Shown here: one piece after another, positions 44,401-56,574 of the stretch
How the letters are laid out: the number at the start of each line of letters is the position of its first letter
Numbering within the stretch: the stretch's first letter is position 1
From: Hyalella azteca
Lineage: Eukaryota; Arthropoda; Malacostraca; Amphipoda; Hyalellidae
DNA length: 64,000 bases
Assembly (NCBI RefSeq): GCF_000764305.2
Contig: NW_025934815.1
Span: 202,960-266,959 of the forward strand
Direction: 5' to 3'
The notes under the pieces: model-generated
Database searches by the model: none
Seen by the model: only the letters and a program-made list of their open reading frames with translations
Told to the model about the DNA's origin: nothing
Made by a program: the position numbers and the translations under genes

Positions 44401-45354
44401 CAAAGGCTCTGCAAATTACAATGAGCGTTGGAAACAGAGCATTACAAGTGACCTCTGCAGTTGAAATGCTGCAAGGTGATTTACAATGAGTTTCCATGAT
44501 ATGTCTGATATACGGAGTTATAATGCTTTAGATGAAGCTTGCGAATAGTTTTAAAAAGTTATTTCAGAAAATTTTCTCATACGTTAATTCAACGAAAAAA
44601 TATTAAGTGAAGAAATTTGATAGGAGCATAATGTTTTAGTTGAAGTGAAACTATATTGTATAATTATGACGCGGAACAATTAAATTAAAAATATATCATG
44701 TTTTGTTTAAAAAATTTTAATTTATATGTACACTATAACAGCCTGCGTTTACATCCGTCCTGGAGAGGCATGCCTTACGGAATTAATTTTTTATTTTCAT
44801 ATGCAATACAAATTTTGCTATACGATCAAAGATTTCAGTATCAAAAAGTAATTTTAATAAAAACTCTTATTAACTTATCACCATGAAGAGGATATATATT
44901 TTACAGCACGGTTAATTGTTGAGAACGGTCTGATCTTATCATTCTAGATTTCCTTTCCTGCCTATTTTTTCACTCGTGTTTTTGTACTTTCCTACAAACT
45001 AGGATGTCAGGATACGTTCCCACTAATCAGGATTTAAGGAACAAGCACATTTAAGAAATTCCAGCCGCATTTCGGTCAACTAATTCGATACTTCCTGTGA
45101 AGAACTTTAAGTCCGGGGCAGCAATTACAAGGGAAACTTTGCTAGAGTGAACACGCCCAAGCCATTAATTGTTAGCCCATGAAATTGATTTAAGAGTCTG
45201 ATTGTGCAGAGCAATGGACGTCATGGAGCTCACGGAGCTCAAAAGTCGCGCGTAACTCGGCTACGAAATGGACCATTAAAGTGGCGGGTGCGGAACGTGG
45301 CTACCAGACAGACAACGCCCGGAATTTTGATCAGAGCTACTCAACGAATGTTTT
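41421..45354. other. Long AT-rich stretch, no supported gene
   Basis: A GC-richer patch at 41590-41890 holds an 87-codon plus frame without recognisable domain. GAAATGATCA recurs at 41895-42010. A GC-richer patch at 43430-43680 and a 90-codon plus frame at 44192-44464 are also unassigned. Confidence 0.4.
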
Positions 45355-45501
45355 TATTAGATGATGAATAAAATGAATCTGAAAAAATTGTTTTTACTGT
45401 TTACCTTACATATGTTTTTTTGGCAACTTATTAGATGAAGAATAAAATGAAACAGGAAGAAGAGCTTTTATTATTTGACTATACATATGGTTTTTGGCAA
45501 C
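45355..45501. repeat. Diverged duplication of about 74 bp
   Basis: ATTAGATGATGAATAAAATGA and ATTAGATGAAGAATAAAATG begin two successive blocks that both end in ACATATG, a T-run and TTGGCAAC. The copies are about 75-80% alike. Confidence 0.7.
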
Positions 45502-45831
45502 GAAATAATTGACAGACATAGGCAAATTTTTGGTAAATTTTAATCATTGGAATATAATCGACATTTCTGTGAATCGCATGTAGGAGCGATAAAGTCAATT
45601 TTAAACTGGATTCTATAGAAACTCATTGGTTTTAGTCGAAAATTTCCAATGAGACCAGTACAAGTAGAAAAATATCCCTATTTCTATCAATTTACCTAAT
45701 GAAACTTTTCGAATCGCTTCATTATTGTATTGTACATTTACGTAATTTTCTCATATTGCTAGGTTCAGGAAAAATTTTTTCATGTTCACACTAACTCTCT
45801 TGTTAGTTTTAGATCTTGAAGGATGCACGTG

Positions 45832-46000
45832 TTTTTAGCGCATTTTCTCTGTTATGGAAAAAATGCACTATTGTGCTCGCCATGTCCGTCTGTCTGTCTG
45901 TCCGTCCGTCCGTCCGTCCGTCCGTGACCTCAACTTTTCGTCGACGAAAAATGCGCTCTCTGTCACTCACTGCAGTGAGTACTGAGTTATATTTTTTTTT
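45832..46000 (+). mobile_element. GTCY-core non-autonomous element, copy C
   Basis: The typical start TTTTTAGCGCATTTTCTC, the segment TGCACTATTGTGCTCGCCAT, the core (GTCT)n(GTCC)n, and the end GTCGACGAAAAATGCGCTCT, CACTCACTGCAGTGAGTACT and GAGTTATAT plus T-run are all present. It is one of the two best-preserved copies. The two long frames on either strand here are products of the repeat core. Confidence 0.85.
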
Positions 46001-46584
46001 CTTTTCTCCGCCGGCATTGTGCTTAAATACTGTAATTCTTACGGTGCTATTCATCTCGAGGCAGCCCTTATTAGTGAATCACGATACTGTAGCATTACAG
46101 GAAAGGGTGCTTTACTTCTATTAGGCTAATATTAAGACTTGAAAGAATTGGTATGATTAAAATCAAATTTATAGACCAAAGCTAATTCATTTAACATTTA
46201 TTTTTATCGTTACTTTTAAATTTATTTACTCGTGGGCGTCTGGCGGAATCGTTTACAATTTGGCCTGCATTCTATCAGAGTACGATTAAAAAACCAGAAA
46301 CATGAGGAAACGATATAAAAAATAAAAGCATGAAATTATTTTAATTTGTCCTGCTAAATGGGATTTTTATGGAATTATCTCTGCCTACGGGACTGTAATT
46401 GTTCATTTGTTAGAAAGAGCTTCTCAAGTTAGACGAAGCTATGCAGGAGCATAGGTTCAGTCTTAAAACGCCTAGCAGCTTACGGACCAGGCAATAAGTC
46501 CAGCAGCTATCTCAATCAATCGTCAGCTATGGAAAGATCGGGTTCCAAAGGCCGGATCCCTTGTGAATCAAGTCACGAAAAATT

Positions 46585-46714
46585 CAAGAATCGGCAACAG
46601 GCCATGGGCCTATTTCTTCAGTGCCGACACTTCTATTATATTCTATGAACAAGAATCGGCAACAGGCCATGGGCCTATTTCTTCAGTGCCGACACTTCTA
46701 TTCTATTCTAAGTA
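46585..46714. repeat. 65-bp tandem duplication related to the SINE 3-prime end
   Basis: Two nearly identical 65-bp copies contain AAGAATCGGCAACAGGCCAT and GGGCCTATTTCTTCAGTGCC. The first of these resembles the SINE tail segment AAGAATCGGCGACAGCCCTA at about 14330, so this may be the duplicated 3-prime end of a related SINE. No promoter boxes were found with confidence directly upstream. Confidence 0.75.
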
Positions 46715-46991
46715 AAATTTTTGGTTCCCAGCTTCTTGTGCAGAGACACATGTAAGTTGCCCGAGGACAAATTAGGAACTGAGGCATGCCAGAGGAGCTG
46801 TGGAGTTACAGGGCGGCAGTCTTAGGCTCATTTCAGCTTCCGCGCAGCTTACGGCCGAATATAAGCGAAAGATAAAATTTTCAATAATGATTTAACCACT
46901 AGCGTTGTCTGTCAATTTTTTCCATAGTGGTGTCAGACAACATTCCTTTCCATAGTGTGATGTTCCTTAGTAGTGTTCCATAGTGGTGTTC

Positions 46992-47062
46992 CTTTCTCTA
47001 GTTTCGAACCCGCAACTGACTGCTCCAATCTTGATCGTCCAAACCGAGAGGGAACGCTATTA
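46992..47062 (-). mobile_element. SINE fragment with B box
   Basis: The minus strand has GATCAAGATTGGAGCAGTCA followed by TTGCGGGTTCGAAACTAG. This matches the A-to-B-box region of the SINEs at 14150 and 18985 (CCAAGATTGGCGCAG, GCGCGGGTTCGAAC). Only this promoter portion is recognisable. Confidence 0.6.
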
Positions 47063-47188
47063 AAAAAAATAAAAAAAGATGCGACATTTGGAAGGAGATT
47101 TGTCGGAACCTGAAAAATACTCGAATCCACAAATAAAAGAAAAAGTGGATAGCATTTGCACACTTTTTTCCAGCTCAGCAAACACCAT

Positions 47189-47336
47189 GGCCCATACTTT
47201 CAAAAAAAGTTAAGAGATAGTAAGTTCATCAGCCAATCATTGACGGCCTTTCAAGCAAAATCCACCAATCGTTAACAAGGAAATAGAGCGTAAGTATATA
47301 CTTACGTTCACTTAGCGAGTTTTGAAAGTATGGCCC
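47189..47336. mobile_element. 148-bp MITE, GGGCCATAC family, copy 2
   Basis: It aligns in inverse orientation with the element at 33158-33303. The ends are GGCCCATACTTTCAAAAAAA and GAGTTTTGAAAGTATGGCCC. The inner blocks TAAGTTCATCAGCCAATCAT and TTTCAAGCAAAATCCACCAA are shared. Confidence 0.8.
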
Positions 47337-47511
47337 AATATGATGCGCAGTTCATATATTTGGCCGATCTTCGTGTGATCGCGTCTCAGGCAACTGTAGT
47401 TCCCATAAGAAGACGCTGATGTGACTCTGAATTTGGTTAACGTATCTCTCGTACAAAATTGCTAAATGCGAGCACAAAAGATTTTTTAGATGTACATTCC
47501 ATTTTTAGCGC

Positions 47512-47683
47512 ATCTTCTCATATATGAAAAAATGCACTATTGTGCTCGCCATGTCTGTCTGTCCGTCCGTCCGTCTGTCCGTCTGTCTGTCCGTCTGTCT
47601 GTCCGTCCGTGACTTCACGTTTTCGTCGACGAGAAAATGCGCTCTCTGTCACTCACTGCAGTGAGTACTGAGTTATATATTTT
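47512..47683 (+). mobile_element. GTCY-core non-autonomous element, copy D
   Basis: It has the complete family layout: TTTTTAGCGCATCTTCTCAT, TGCACTATTGTGCTCGCCAT, a long interspersed GTCC/GTCT core, GTCGACGAGAAAATGCGCTC, CACTCACTGCAGTGAGTACT and GAGTTATATAT. This is the longest core among the five copies. Confidence 0.87.
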
Positions 47684-48234
47684 AATGTAAATATTAATGC
47701 TCTTAGAAAGGTTTCAGACTAAGCTTCAAATTCAACTTAGGAACTGATCAATTGTAGCAAAGTTCCTTAACTTGTTCGCCCATTCATCCAGTATTCCAAC
47801 TAGATTTCGTTGTTCAAAAAAAAAGAGATGGGCTTTAATGATCGTTAATTAAATAGATTTCGATACCCGTTTGGGATTAATCCGAATTTAATTTATATTC
47901 CGTCACTTATTTCACATATTTCATTTACACTGTCGAAATGGGTTGTCTCATTCTTATTTTCGACACAATCTCAATTTCTGCGGCATTCGTGAACTTCATT
48001 ATTTTTGCATCCCGGCGCGGTTATCACAGCTACGTAACTTCCACTTAAATTCCTTTTTTCCAGAATATAAAAAGTAGGATGACGCTTTCTCCGACAATCA
48101 AAGTTAGATTTCAAACGAATCAAATTTTTTTCGTTTTCGTTTCATTAAATTTCTTTGCAGTATAAATGTAAAACATGACAACTCTCTTCAAAACTACTTA
48201 TAATATCAGTCTGCTTATATCGCAAGTTCTTAAG

Positions 48235-48325
48235 GAATTTAAAAGCGAAGACAACACCAAGCAAATTCACCATATTCGATTTCGATATGGTGAATTTGCT
48301 TAGTGTTTTCTTTGCTTTTAAATTC
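48235..48325. ncRNA. Long hairpin, 41-bp stem (candidate only)
   Basis: The arms 48235-48275 and 48285-48325 pair at 38 of 41 positions, with a G-T wobble at one of the three differences and a 9-base loop TCGATTTCG. The inner stem contains AAGCAAATTCACCATAT. Size and near-perfect pairing are compatible with an endogenous hairpin RNA or a young microRNA precursor if transcribed. No promoter or conservation evidence is available in the window, and a recent inverted duplication or tiny foldback element would look the same. Confidence 0.35.
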
Positions 48326-48554
48326 CTCTCTACAAAAATCTCAATGCAAATCAGCCTTTTCACGTCAAGCTAAAAGAATCATTAGCAATCAAAGAATCAC
48401 CTTCTTGCTAATTTCATTATCATTTTGAAAAATTTTCTCGGGACTGGTACAGTCAGTGGTGCTTGACGCTGCCTTAATCATGCCTCAATCCTTCAGCGCG
48501 TTTTACAATTTTTCAGGATGAAAAGGCCCATTTGGGCAGGTTTATCTCGGTCAT

Positions 48555-48905
48555 TTAATTTGAGCCTTCAGACGAAAAAAAATTTACCTCGCGTGTTTTA
48601 TCGGAACTTTTAATGACCTGGCTAAGCAACAACCAACGAATCGCCATTGCCCCTCCTCTGTCAACTAATACGTCTGTATTCCAGGCAATTAAATCTTCTA
48701 ACTGTAGCCTCGAATAAATTTGTAACCATTGAGTACAATTCGATTGCAAAAATATTGGATATGTGTTTACAAATGTCTCTGAATATTTTTTTGCTTTGGT
48801 AGACAAGTTTTCAACTTCTGCTCGAGTGAACTTCTTCCTACGTGTTTTAATTAGGCCGACATTGATTTTATTCCGAAGATTGTACAATATTATCAAATAA
48901 CTCAA
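48555..48905 (-). other. Unidentified 116-codon open frame
   Basis: The frame includes KKFTRAEVENLSTKAKKYSE, NTYPIFLQSNCTQWLQIYSR and RGGAMAIRWLLLSQVIKSSD. The balanced, charged composition is more protein-like than the typical AT-rich frames here. No family is recognised and no clear splice sites bound it. It could be a relic of a retroelement or a host exon. Confidence 0.28.
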
Positions 48906-49748
48906 TTATTACATCACTCAATTTTCAATTATAACTTGTATTCTTGGACTGGAATTAATTTTCAACCATGCTTTATTCTCTTGTTTGAAGAACGTTTCCC
49001 TTCATGCAGTTCATTTACTCCTCTGAATATTCAATTCAATTAACGTACTTCTGGTATCAGACTTGTGATAAAAAACGTAACTTGCAGTTTTACTTTTTTC
49101 CTACAATTTCCGAGCTCAAGGAATTAATTTTGACACGAATTAAGCATGATGAAGTTAACTAGAATTTTTAATGACTCATTAAGTTATAATTTTTGTTCAC
49201 TTCAACTCGGCGCTGCAAATTTCGTAAGGCAGGAAGTCATATTTATATTTTTCATAAGCGAGGCTCAAGACGCTAGGCGGAGGCCCTTTGTTCTCATTGG
49301 AAAAGTTTGCGCCGCACTAAACAGAAGCGACATTCCTCATGTCCGTGTTGATCCAAATTGAAAAACTTGCAATCCTCATGAATAAAAAATCCATTGAACG
49401 CACGGCCCGTGAAACGAGATTGAGTTTCGGTGTAGCTTAGGCCATGAAAGATTACAGCTAATAAAGATTAAACGAATGGTCTTACATTTCTTTAAGCTAA
49501 ATCCCCAGTACTTTTTACGGCCAGTTGAGATTTATTTCGTTTAATCTCAGCACAAAGCTGGAGATTTTGCTACGGAGAATCTCTGGATAAACATCACAGA
49601 ATAAAATAAATATAATCGTAGGAGCTAAATTGGAGGAAAGATACGCCTACGGCTGCTGGGAGAAGGAGCGTTCAGGGCTCTCAGTTCTGCTGCATTGGGA
49701 GAAAACCTCTATTTAAATAAAAGTAATAGATGGCGTTTAAAACGCTAG

Positions 49749-49835
49749 CTATTACTATTAAAGATAAATAATTAGAATTATTCACGGTATTTGAGGTAGT
49801 CCTATTACTATTAAAGATAAATAATTAGAATTATT
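49749..49835. repeat. 34-bp direct duplication, 53 bp apart
   Basis: CTATTACTATTAAAGATAAA and the following 14 bases occur identically at 49749-49782 and 49802-49835. Confidence 0.9.
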
Positions 49836-52800
49836 AATATAATGACAAGTGAATGTATCAGCTTGAACAACTGCTGAACAAGAAATGTATATTGTAATAT
49901 GTTGTACGAGTTAGCGTCAATTAATTCTCTCACTAAACATATGAGAAATTAGCTGGGGGTAGGTACATGTAAAAATATTTGAATTTTATTCGTTTCGTAA
50001 TAACAATCATAATCGTTTAACTTTCATTAACGATTATAACATGGCTACTTAAATTGAGGCAAGAGAAAGATTTTGATGCATGGGAAAATATTGTAATTCA
50101 TCTCTCGTACAGGTAATTAATTTAGAAAGTTTTTAAAATGTTTAAATTAAAGTTAAAATTGCAATTACGATTTTGAATCTCCTTCATGTTTGTATTTTCG
50201 ACTTATATTCTTCACCAAATTTTACTTATTGGTATCTCTATATCACATCAGTTTGTGTTCATTATTTTTATATTCTCAAAAAATCGTCTTTAAAATAAAT
50301 TAAAAATTAGAGTAAGTTTCACTGAACACTGATCAAGAAGCCTCATACTATTATCAGTCATTTTGCTCGTTGAGATCAGGTCTAAAATTTCTAGCGTTGA
50401 AATGGTATTCGGTACGAACTCAAAATCCTAACAGAAAAGATGTAATCATTAACAGTTATCCTGGCAAAAATATTTGGCCTGAAGTCTGTTTTCGCGGAAC
50501 GACTCGCTTAGCTCTTAACATGAAGATCAAGATCCTTAATTAAGCGTCTCTAATGTCAATTAGAAAGCGAGTCAATTTTATATATTTAATTGTGCAGGTT
50601 TATTGATATCAGATTAGCTTATATCCATTTGAAAATAAAATGAAACTTTAAATCTTGCAAGAAATTTGTATGCATTTTTCATCATTTTTACTCGGAAGTG
50701 AAGCTGCGATAGCCTTAACTTGAATAAATTGAATGAAATTTGGAAGCTTTCATGTTATTTGATCCCTCAGTTAAGTAATCAGGTAGAGATAGTTTTTCAT
50801 GCACTTTAATTCGGTCATTAGTTTACCAGAGGCCGATGTAGTTTTCTTCAGCAAATATCAATCAATATTTCTGTTGAGAATTTTAAATGACTGGTAATTG
50901 ATTTATTGCTTTATTAACCACGATTACCATCACATAGCATTGCTGCAATCTTCACTGCACTTCTTTACCCGGCCTCCTCTACATTTCCCTAATATATTAT
51001 TAACATAAACTGGAAGCATTTACTTCACCTAGTATAAAATATTTACAATTACAATGGATACTGTACATTGTAAAACCAGCAGAAACATTGGGTCAAGACT
51101 GAACATTCACGAAGAGAAATCGTCCTAGTAAGTCCATAGCCTCACTTCGAGACCTGCAGTTCGAAAGAAGCATCAGTCTGTGTTTGAGCCTTCGATCTCT
51201 ACGGCAATGGTCCACAAGTCTCGTTTGAGCTCCAAACTTGCGCCAATATTGAAGCTCTGCAGCCATCCTAAGTCTCGTGGCTCGATTTGTTCCACCGATA
51301 AGCCATCTTTTGTAGCGAGTGTTAAAGTCGACTAATAACGCTTCTTAAAATTTCTTTTACAGTTTTTCACGCTAAACTTAAATCGAGTTATATGATTGGG
51401 AACCAAAAATATTGATTGGATGCTGATGAAATGAAATTTTTAAGTCTTTCAATGCAAAAAAAAACACAACAAGATTTTCATGAAACAAATTACTCACTAT
51501 GTAGAGAGTGTGAAACGAAAGATCAGCACTCGCGGTAAAAACGTTTTTGATTTTATGATTCAATGGTCAATGTTAGTGGTGAACAGAAGGTCAAGATTGA
51601 AGTTAAGTTGATATACCATAAGATTATTAGTACCTATTAAATAGCCAAAACAGTCGTCATCATTAGTGTCGCCATCATTGCGCAATAGAATAATTTTATC
51701 CCCGAATAGTTTTTTGTAAAAGAATCAAACACTATCGAAATCTTAAATTTATGGGAAGACTTTTTATCGATTGCCTTCGATACTCCTGTGGAAAATAAGT
51801 GTTGAATCAAAATGTGATGTTGTTCATATTTCTTCATGCTACCGATGCAATTATAACAATTATTGTTTAAAAATATTGGGAGAAAGGGATGTTATTTCAA
51901 TCAGGCAACCTCCTGCCTATTTTCTCAAGTTGCTGTAAAGAAATTTCCGTGATAATATTTTCTAGGGCGGCATCTTCCAGTCCTTAAAAATATCTGTTGA
52001 GGAGACTCGTCAAAATTACTTTTTCCCGACATCAAAAGCATCCCAGGCTTTGATGAACTCGGAGCTTGAAATTGAACGCCTGTATAACATAAATTCTGCG
52101 GGTATTTTTGCAGCATTGCTGTACCCATTTTATTAATAAGGAAATATAAAAGAAAAAATTCCACCGTTTCTCGACTCATTTGAGAATATTAAAATTCAGC
52201 CACAAAAAACTTAGCCTGCACTTGAGTTCTAAAGAAAAAACGGAAATCCTACTCTAGCGTAGGATTTTATTCATCTCTGCAGTTTAAAGTTATGGACGAA
52301 GCAAGTCTAGTTAGTAATTCACGGTACAGCTCAAAATACCTGTTTCTGTTTTCTCTGTTGAATTCCAGTCCATAACTGGTGCTCTGCTCACAGCAAATGA
52401 ATGTGCTCGTGAGACAAAAAATTCTGGATAAATATATTTGATGTTGGAACGTTAATGCTTGTGATTCACAATTACAGAAGTTTTCCAACAGAATTAGAGG
52501 TTCAAAATTATGTGCAATCGTAAAAGAACAGCCAATGCACTTCATCTTCATGCATAAAGTGCATGATTTATCGACGATTGAGTTTAACCGCATCCATCTT
52601 AAACAAACAGTATATAGGTAGTATGCAAATTTATTGAGCCTACTACCAGCATATAGATGAATTTTATAAAAAAGGAAGTATAAAATTGATGAAATATGAA
52701 TATAATCCTTTTCTCGTTGAGTCTTATCATCTTAGTGAAAAGGATTTAAATATTTAAACTTCAGAGTGAGTACAATCTTTTTAAATTGATGCTCCATAGT

Positions 52801-52930
52801 GCGAGACAAAAGATTTTTATTTAACACCCAAACAAAATGCGAGCTTCCAGATCCATAGTGTAAATATCATTTAAGCTTAAAACGAAAATAAATTTTCAAA
52901 ATTGTCATTCCTATACAAGCGGCAGCTACT
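49836..52930. other. Long AT-rich stretch, no supported gene
   Basis: Minus-strand frames at 51925-52179 (84 codons) and 52267-52593 (108 codons, Cys-rich start) lie close together, but neither shows a recognisable domain. A GC-richer patch lies at 51130-51310. Confidence 0.4.
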
Positions 52931-52934
52931 GCAG

Positions 52935-53149
52935 TAAAAATGAAAACTGTTATTTTCGGGGCAAAACGCACCAGGATGCATGGAATACACTGAAAATAAA
53001 GAAGCCGTCATTTTCAGGGCAAGGCTCACCAGGATGCAGGGAATGCATTGAAAATAAAGAAGCCGTCATTTTCAGGGCAAGGCTCACCAGGATGCAGGGA
53101 ATGCATTGAAAATAAAGAAGCCGTCATTTTCAGGGCAAGGCTCACCAGG
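52935..53149. repeat. 58-bp tandem repeat running into the gap
   Basis: About 3.6 copies of a 58-bp unit with AGGATGCAGGGAATGCATTG and GAAGCCGTCATTTTCAGGGC. The first copy is diverged and the last two are identical. The array is cut by the N run. Confidence 0.92.
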
Positions 53150-53562
53150 NNNNNNNNNNNNNNNNNNNNNNNNNNNNNNNNNNNNNNNNNNNNNNNNNNN
53201 NNNNNNNNNNNNNNNNNNNNNNNNNNNNNNNNNNNNNNNNNNNNNNNNNNNNNNNNNNNNNNNNNNNNNNNNNNNNNNNNNNNNNNNNNNNNNNNNNNNN
53301 NNNNNNNNNNNNNNNNNNNNNNNNNNNNNNNNNNNNNNNNNNNNNNNNNNNNNNNNNNNNNNNNNNNNNNNNNNNNNNNNNNNNNNNNNNNNNNNNNNNN
53401 NNNNNNNNNNNNNNNNNNNNNNNNNNNNNNNNNNNNNNNNNNNNNNNNNNNNNNNNNNNNNNNNNNNNNNNNNNNNNNNNNNNNNNNNNNNNNNNNNNNN
53501 NNNNNNNNNNNNNNNNNNNNNNNNNNNNNNNNNNNNNNNNNNNNNNNNNNNNNNNNNNNNNN
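53150..53562. other. Assembly gap (413 N)
   Basis: A run of N joins two different tandem arrays. Long open frames that cross it are artefacts of translating N. Confidence 0.99.
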
Positions 53563-53746
53563 TGTCGAGCAGGATTAACGGGCCCACGCGGGGCCCATAC
53601 TGCACAGATGTCGAGCAGCATTAACGGGCCCACGCGGGGCCCATACTGCACAGGTGTCGGGCAGCATTAACGGGCCCACGCGGGGCCCATACTGCACAGG
53701 TGTCGAGCAGCATTAACGGGCCCACGCGGGGCCCATAATGCTTAAT
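53563..53746. repeat. 46-bp tandem repeat, four units, GC-rich
   Basis: Units start at 53563, 53609, 53655 and 53701 (TGTCGAGCAGCATTAACGGG, then CCCACGCGGGGCCCATACTG and CACAGG). GGGCCC palindromes occur in each unit. The right edge fades at about 53746. It is unrelated to the 58-bp array on the other side of the gap. Confidence 0.93.
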
Positions 53747-53749
53747 GGT

Positions 53750-56570
53750 AATGCGGAAAACCCACATGGGTATGAAGCCCCGAATAAGGTGATATGCATT
53801 ATATCTTGTCATATATGGTTATATACATGTGAGTTACCATGAATAAGCATCGAACATAATTTAAGTTAGTTGCTATTTCATGTGCATTTATAATTTTCCA
53901 GTCAACAATTCACTGTCAACAATAATGTTGACAACTTAAAAGGGCACTCCAAATTATGATGCATTATGAGTAATGTGTTTTTAAAGGTGAAACTCACTAC
54001 ATTTTGGCTCATTACCGCTACTGACACATAAGTCGCTAATGGCTTCAACGTGTCACATTCATTTAAACATTACGCTTGTCAGAAGTGTGGGCAGTTTTGT
54101 AGTGTTCTAGGAGAGCAAAAAATTGCAGAGCGTCGGGATGCTTCTTGCATTTCTCATTCAGTTATGTTAATGTCGTAGATCGCATCCATTGCAACGCGAC
54201 GAAATAAGAAAAGCGACTTTTCCTGTCGTAGGCGGCGGTTTGCCTTATTACTTTTTGTCGTCCATAATACGCGACTGAAACATGAATGAAGTATGGGAAT
54301 TGAACATTAGGAATGAATAAAACGAATAATTTTTTTACGAATTTGATAATATTGCTAGCAAGTAAAAGGTTTAAAATCAAAAAGTACTATACACTTACTA
54401 CATACTAAAAAGTACTGACCTGTAATTTAGATAATTTTAGACCTGTAATATTGGAATTTCCTTTCTAAAACAACTTTAAACATCAGAACCATTTACATTA
54501 GTGGCATGGTCAATATTTAAATCATCCTACCATTTGTAAAGATGTTCCATAATATTTTAATGTCCGCAGCAGCAAATTGAAAAATATAAATTATGAAATG
54601 AATCAATGGTTACCGCGACATTTTCTGAATTTTGAAAATCATTTCATTTCATCGAAGTGAGTCTAATTTGTAATTCAATGAATCAAAAAATATCAATATT
54701 TTATCAGCCTTGCTGCGCAAAAGGTTCATCGCATTCATCCGATGTATGAAATACAGAAAATGACTAAAATACCCATGTATAAATACCCATTTTTGTTATA
54801 TACCCATTACCAAAAACCCAGTCATTATCGTATTGTAGAGGACCAATAGTAAATATTTGCCAACTTTACTTGCCTAATTAGTCTCTGGGCTCCGATCTCT
54901 TCAGTATTTTAATACAAGTTTGCTCTAATGCTTCATTAGAAGCTGAATTTTATTTGCCTTTAAAAATTACTGCCGCTGAGGATTGAAATGAGAGGTTAAA
55001 AGGATTTATCCTACCTAGGTTTAGAAATGTTACTACTATTCGTACATTAATGATCATTATCTTGTTATATTTTTGAATGTAGTGGAAAGTAAAATTACAG
55101 TTCATAAAAATATTTTTTGTTATGTTTAGTCATAACTGGCTAACATCCATCAAATTATTTTAATGATATTCGATCACTTGTTTTTTATTCAGAAGCTCCC
55201 TTAGTAGAAAGTATTTATGTATTCAGGTTAATTTATTGCACTGCTAACCTTTTGTTATAAATGGTGATTCACCTACGTCACAATTAATACAATCTAAAAT
55301 ATTTGATCGAAAATAAGTTGAATGTAATGACTTTGACTTTGGTACCGTAGATCCTTCGATTATCTCTAGGAAATATCATGTACGCGCAAAAAACATTCCA
55401 CTCCTCAGATATTTTTGTAGATGTACAAACCAGTCAATCATTTGATATTTCAGTTGACTGTACATTGGTTGAATTGTAAATTGCAGGAAGATAAGATATT
55501 GTTCACAGCTAGTGATTGGCAATGAGTTTTTAGTTTAATTTAGTTCAGCATAGCTCACATTCTGGATACTTTGATTCTCTACAGTTGATTTGAAAGAAGC
55601 CAACGATTGATTTCGATGAGTGATGTTTTATTCAGCAAGTCAGTGAGCGTATCAGGAATGATCCGCCTTCTGATGAGCATTGTATTTCATTGCATTGGAA
55701 CTGATATCAATATTTTAATATTCATGGGGGCTTTCCGCAGGCTCTGGAATTTGCTCCAATCCAGTTAATTATTTGATATGAATGCAGATAGAATAAACAA
55801 AAATCGCCAGCCAATGATTTCCCTTTAGGAGATTGATTCAATTATGTGACAAACATGTTGAATAAAACTCCCAAATAAAGTATATTATAAGAAGAATTTC
55901 TAGTATCCATAATTAACCAGCAGGTATGAGGGTAATAATAAATTCTACACAATCCCTATGCATTTGGTAGTGACGTTTAGTCGCACCAAAATTGTGAATT
56001 TTTCAAGCCGATTGCTCACAAAAACTAGGATTTTTTTATCTGTTTACTCCGTGTCAGCGTTTCAAGACGTCCCCACGTTTTTGTTGCGTGATGGCAATCG
56101 CCTCAATATCCACAATAACCAGGGAAGGCCACACAGTTAAAGTATGATTTTCATGCTACAAGAGTGAGTTCAACAATCAAGGTAGCTGAACTAAAACAGA
56201 TTAATGGAGGCTCCAAAGCTGGGAAACTTCATAAGTGTGGAAACTCAAACGTTCCAGAATCGAATTATGCAAATTTTCACAATGACTTTAGCTCATTAAC
56301 CATTTTACTAATTCAAGCTCCAACGAATGAACTATTTAGTGAACTATTTCGACTCACTTTACACAGTATAAAATCACATACTTCCTAGGTCTTCTAAAAT
56401 AAAGCCTTTGAAATCCTTATGAATTCAATATAAGATGTTGGTGAAGAAGTTTTCTGCATTGATCAAACAACAACTCGAAGTTTAGAGGGTAATGAAATAG
56501 AGCTAAAAATAACAAGTAACAGGCCATTAAAATATTTTTTGAGCAATATGAAAAGGTTAGGATGATGTTT
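53750..56570. other. Long AT-rich stretch, no supported gene
   Basis: No frame with a recognisable domain and no repeat array was found on either strand. Confidence 0.45.
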
Positions 56571-56574
56571 TAAA

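Noticed and set aside
51925..52593. Two neighbouring minus-strand frames as exons of one gene
   Set aside because: No recognisable domain, no convincing splice sites between them and no similarity to each other or to other segments.
53048..53651. Open frames of about 170 codons on both strands
   Set aside because: They cross the N run, and nearly all residues are undefined.
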